Assembly: GCF_037176765.1 (NCBI RefSeq)
Contig: NC_090026.1
Coordinates: 130,693,752 to 130,757,751, forward strand
Length of the DNA stretch: 64,000 nucleotides
Source: Anolis sagrei
Lineage: Eukaryota > Chordata > Lepidosauria > Squamata > Anolidae
Direction of reading: 5' to 3'
Positions 60,480 to 64,000 of the stretch are shown here, in pieces (the first letter of the stretch is position 1; each line of letters begins with the position of its first letter). A program made the position numbers and the translations under genes. The notes beneath the pieces are model-generated. The model saw nothing but the letters and a program-made list of their open reading frames with translations. It searched no databases and was not told the origin of the DNA.

Positions 60480-61590
60480 GTCTTCCAATGCACCAAGTTG
60501 GCTTTTGTAAAGAACACTGATCTTGACTATAGCCCACCCTCTAGCCAAAAAGACCCCCAGAATATTATTTGCTCATTCTCCATTCTTAGGTTTATAATCT
60601 ATATACATTTCTTCCCTTTGCTTTAAAATGCCGCCATCCTAGCAGAAAGAGGGTGTGCAGCAAATCCCCATGTGGTGCCTTCATGGGGGCCAGAATGTTG
60701 TAGCCTAACGTCCACAAGGAAAGGCAGATCTAGCCACGTCTCTGTCACATTTCATATTCTCTGAATGCCTTGGTCAGTTCTGGAGGTATGTCAAAGCTTG
60801 GCGCCTTATTCCCAGAGGTTGTGGGCACACGCCTGTAGCTGCCATGTGCTCAGTTGACACTATACATAGTAGTCAGTCCTACAAATCCACGTGGGAGGCA
60901 TCGGAGGTGAACTTTGCATTCTGCAATCTAGCATTTGGATAAATGCAAGGCAGAGGAATTGGTTTTGTTTACATATGTCTTCCAAGTCATCTAGGGTTCA
61001 TAGGATTTTCTTAGGCAAGGGATATTTGTCATTTTTTCTCCACTGAAACACAGCCTATATTCCTTGTTAGTCTCCTGTCCAAGTTCTAAATGGCATGACC
61101 ATGCTTAGCTTCCAAGATCCAGACCATAACCTGGTACCTTGAAAGTATTTAGTCCTTTAAATGTCAGTATGCTCAGGAGAGGCTTTTTGGAATTCCTATT
61201 AATCTATAAAGTTAAATGGGATTGAGGGTAGCGGGTTGCACCCCCTTAGTTTAACCTTTCTCACAAAGTTATTAGGAGAATTAAATGAAGCAAGAAAGAC
61301 ACATTTGCCCTGACCAGGTCAAAATAAATGAAGTTGCTTTAACTTCCTTGCAGGTAACATTATTTCCTCATCTCAGGGTTCATTCTTAATTATTGCCACT
61401 TTGCTTCCTGAATTCCAGATTGATTCAGTAATGTTTTGGGTGGAAAAAGCTTTGTTGGAAAGAAAACAAACAATCCACTATTGCACTTTTCAAGGAGAAC
61501 ATATTGAGCGCCAGGGAGGTGTAGTGGTTTATGTATTGCATTCTACATTAGAGCCCCCAGTTTGAAACCCCTTCAGCTGTGCGGATCCAC
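60480..61590. other. No recognised feature (intron of the KANSL1-like gene)
   Basis: Unique-looking sequence. I found no splice-flanked frame matching KANSL1-family exon 2. A hAT-type terminus ('caggagtccccaaactaagg') lies at about 61595. Confidence 0.45.
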
Positions 61591-61659
61591 TAGGTCAGGA
61601 GTCCCCAAACTAAGGCCCGCGGGCTAACAGCAGCAAGATGAAATGATAAAATCATAGTG

Positions 61660-62050
61660 TCCATTGGACATTACTCACTACCCCTGAGGATGCTTGCCAT
61701 AGATGCAGGCGAAACATCAGGAGAGAATGCTTCTAGAACATAGAAGCCATATAGCCCGAAAAAAACCTACAACAACCCAGTGATTCCAGCCATGAAAGCC
61801 TTCCACAGGAGCTCCCGGTGGCACAGTGGGTTAAACCGCTGTGCCGGCAAGACTGAAGACCGACAGGTCGCAGGTTCAAAACCGGGGAGGGGCAGATGAG
61901 CTCCCTCTATCAGCTCCAGCTCCTCATGTGGAGACATGAGAGAAGCCTCCCACAAGGACGGCCAATTCTCGCACACCAGAAGCGACTTGCAGTTTCTCAG
62001 GTCGCTCCTGACACGACAAAAAAAAAGCCTTCCACAACACATTGGACATT
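61660..62050 (-). repeat. Unclassified interspersed repeat split by a SINE
   Basis: 'cctgaggatgcttgccatag', 'atgcaggcgaaacatcagga' and 'gcccgaaaaaaacctacaac' are the reverse orientation of the 63.2-kb copy. It is interrupted at 61808-62024. Confidence 0.65.
61808..62024 (+). mobile_element. tRNA-derived SINE (complete)
   Basis: The head 'ggtggcacagtgggttaaac' (A box) and 'caggttcaaaaccgg' (B box) lead to a tail 'caggtcgctcctgacacgac' + A9. A 12-bp duplication AAGCCTTCCACA lies at 61796-61807 and 62025-62036. Its good ends make it the reference for 12735-12965. Confidence 0.93.
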
Positions 62051-62254
62051 ATTGTTTACCATTTTATGTCAACATTATTGGTTTTGAAAGGCGAAGCCAG
62101 CATTAATTAGCACAGCATTAGCTTCAAGTTATACTGACTGTGTCCATGAATTGTTTTAACAATGATGTGTTGAATGATCCAGAATCGGACTTGCAATGTC
62201 AGCTTGCCTAAGTAAGGATTTTTCATTTTTAAATATTTCCTTGTAAGTTTACAA

Positions 62255-62470
62255 TAATAATAATAATAATACTTTATTTATACCCCGCTACCATCTCCCC
62301 AAGGGACTCGGTGCGGCTTTCATGAGGCCGAGCCTACAATACATCAATAATAAAAACAATAACAAAAAGTAATACAAAACAATAAAATAAAACTCATAAC
62401 AGAAAATAAACAATAAACATTAACAGTAACACAATGACGTTTATAAACCTATGGCTGGACCAAATGTAAT
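62255..62470 (-). repeat. LINE/SINE 3' tail
   Basis: (AAT)n then 'tttataccccgctaccatct' and 'ccccaagggactcggtgcgg', with A-rich continuation. Confidence 0.7.
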
Positions 62471-62679
62471 AATTAAAATTTTAAAATAATGCTGAGCATG
62501 AACAGGTGAAATATGACTAGGATAGAGTTTTCAGAGAGGGATGGGTGTGCAGATTGAAGAGGGCATAAGTGATCTGGTGGGCATAAGTGATCTGAGAATC
62601 AGTGCTTTGTGTGGACAATTGTTGTGGAGTATCTTTGATGGTGGGTTATTTATGGGGTCCTGTGTCTTGAGACAGTGGT

Positions 62680-63521
62680 GTGATGCGTTGGGCCTCCCTT
62701 CATGTGTTAAGGAGTGTTGGAGCTTTAAGGGACACATATTTTGCAGCATATATTTTTCTGCTATGTGTGTTTTTGGGTCCAGGCTATTTGTCGAATCGCA
62801 TCTCCCTATATAGGTCATCTTGTGCACTGCGGTCAACGGAGGAGGCCCTGCTCTCAGTCCCACCCCTGTCACAAGCATGGTTGGTGGGAACGAGAGAGGG
62901 GGCCTTCTCCGTGATTGCTCCCTATCCCAGGAGCCCCCTCCCTAAAGAAATAAAAGCTGCCCCCACCCTCCTCTCCTTAAAAAAACTCTTGAAAATGCAC
63001 CTATGCACTTTAGGGTATGGAGAGGAGGAGGACTAAGATACTTTTAATTCCATTAGAATGCTGGCTAACTTATTTATATTCCACTGCTGTTATGGTACAT
63101 GTTAAAGATCAACCATGATAGCCATTTTAATGTATTTTAATTGTTCTCTTAGGGTTTATGACTTAATTGTTAATTATGTGATTAGTTTAATTATGTTTAT
63201 TCGTCAAAGGCTTTCATGGCAGGAATCACTGGGTTGTTGTAGGTTTTTTCGGGCTATATGGCCATGTTCTAGAGGCATTCTCTCCTGATGTTTCGCCTGC
63301 ATCTATGACAAGCATCCTCAGTGGTTGTGAGGTCTGTTTATTTGATTACACATATTCTGTTTTTCATTTTGATGTTAGTTTTCTTTTGTTATGAGATTAC
63401 GGTTATTATTTTGCATTATTTTGAGGTGTTTGTATTCACTTATGGGAATTGAATGTTTGCCTTTTTGCATTTAAACCACCCCGACTCCTTGGGGAGATTG
63501 GGCGGTTTAGAAATAAAGTTG

Positions 63522-63559
<38 letters not shown>

Positions 63560-63560
63560 T
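62680..63560 (+). mobile_element. L2-like LINE 3' end with nested repeat
   Basis: The frame reads GYLSNRISLYRSSCALRSTE, EALLSVPPLSQAWLVGTREG and AFSVIAPYPRSPLPKEIKAA. The tail 'cccgactccttggggagatt' + 'gggcggtttagaaataaagt' ends in (ATT)n at about 63525-63556. The unclassified repeat (63200-63335) is nested between body and tail. Confidence 0.82.
63200..63335 (+). repeat. Unclassified interspersed repeat, best copy
   Basis: 'tcgtcaaaggctttcatggc', 'gggttgttgtaggttttttc', 'gggctatatggccatgttct' and 'gatgtttcgcctgcatctat'. Five copies in this window. Confidence 0.7.
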
Positions 63561-63692
63561 CCTGAGGATTACCAGCTTTCCTTCTGTGCAAAATGTATGT
63601 ATGCATTGGTGTTGTGTTTGCATTTATAAGCCACAGATCTATGTTAAGGACCTCTGCTCTAAAGAATCCTTTGTGAGGGAATTCCTTTATAT

Positions 63693-63827
63693 GAGTGGTT
63701 CTCAACCTGGGGTCCCCAGATGTTTTTGGCCTTCAACTCCCAGAAATCCTAACAGCTGGCAAACTGACTGGGATTTCTGGGAGTTGTAGGCCAAAAACAT
63801 CTGGGGACCCCAGGTTGAGAACCACTG
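63693..63827. mobile_element. Palindromic hAT MITE, 135 bp
   Basis: The same 135-bp length and interior as 60268-60402. A perfect 8-bp duplication CTTTATAT lies at 63685-63692 and 63828-63835. Confidence 0.93.
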
Positions 63828-64000
63828 CTTTATATTGACCAAACAGCTGAACAAGCCTTGGGATAGACCAGTATTGGGCAACTGGAATCAAGGAGTTAGA
63901 AGATGGCTAGTATAAAAAAATGATGCATATTGGAGAAGGCTGCCTTTTTGGTGTGAGGAGGGCAACACGCCTAGGACTTCAGATTAAAAGCAGCAGCATG

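Overview
This is a vertebrate nuclear genomic window, most likely from a squamate (lizard-type) reptile. The repeat mix points that way: a Bov-B LINE, a tRNA-derived SINE with a Bov-B-like tail, CR1 with its repeated ATTCTATG 3' end, many L2-like LINE pieces, a 5'-truncated L1, palindromic hAT MITEs and non-autonomous Helitrons. No species call is attempted. Interspersed or tandem repeats cover most of the window; only two protein-coding genes can be supported.

Left third (2.4-27.2 kb): the 5' and middle part of DHX30, a DEAH-box RNA helicase, on the minus strand. Twelve coding pieces with consensus splice sites join in one frame for about 805 codons, from a mitochondrial-type presequence at 27103 to the RecA2 core at 2417. 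The remaining exons lie beyond the left edge. An 18-nt exon at 24022-24039 keeps frame and carries its own ATG. The introns hold L2, CR1, hAT, Helitron, SINE, Bov-B, LTR-like repeats and a 59-bp minisatellite.

Middle (27.3-54.9 kb): intergenic, with no recognised protein-coding gene. It holds LINE and DNA-transposon fossils, a roughly 165-bp minisatellite of about 29 units (39.4-44.4 kb) that abuts an orphan CpG-rich promoter-like block (44.5-44.95 kb), AT-rich tandem arrays split by an L1 insertion, a higher-order array grown from LINE/SINE tails (51.5-52.8 kb), and an array of more than 30 GCGCATGC-type motifs (52.9-54.7 kb).

Right end (54.9-64 kb): a GC-rich promoter and first coding exon of a compact KANSL1-family gene on the plus strand, head-to-head with DHX30. 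Its intron 1 opens with a 3-kb polypyrimidine tandem array and then ordinary repeats; exon 2 was not found in the window. The two genes share only housekeeping-type promoters; one product acts on RNA in mitochondria and cytoplasm, the other presumably in a chromatin acetyltransferase complex.

Points most worth a second look: the GCGCATGC/ZNF143-like promoter amplicon and perfect hairpin upstream of the KANSL1-like gene, the compact architecture of that gene, the DHX30 microexon, and the splice-donor-bearing minisatellite next to the orphan promoter.
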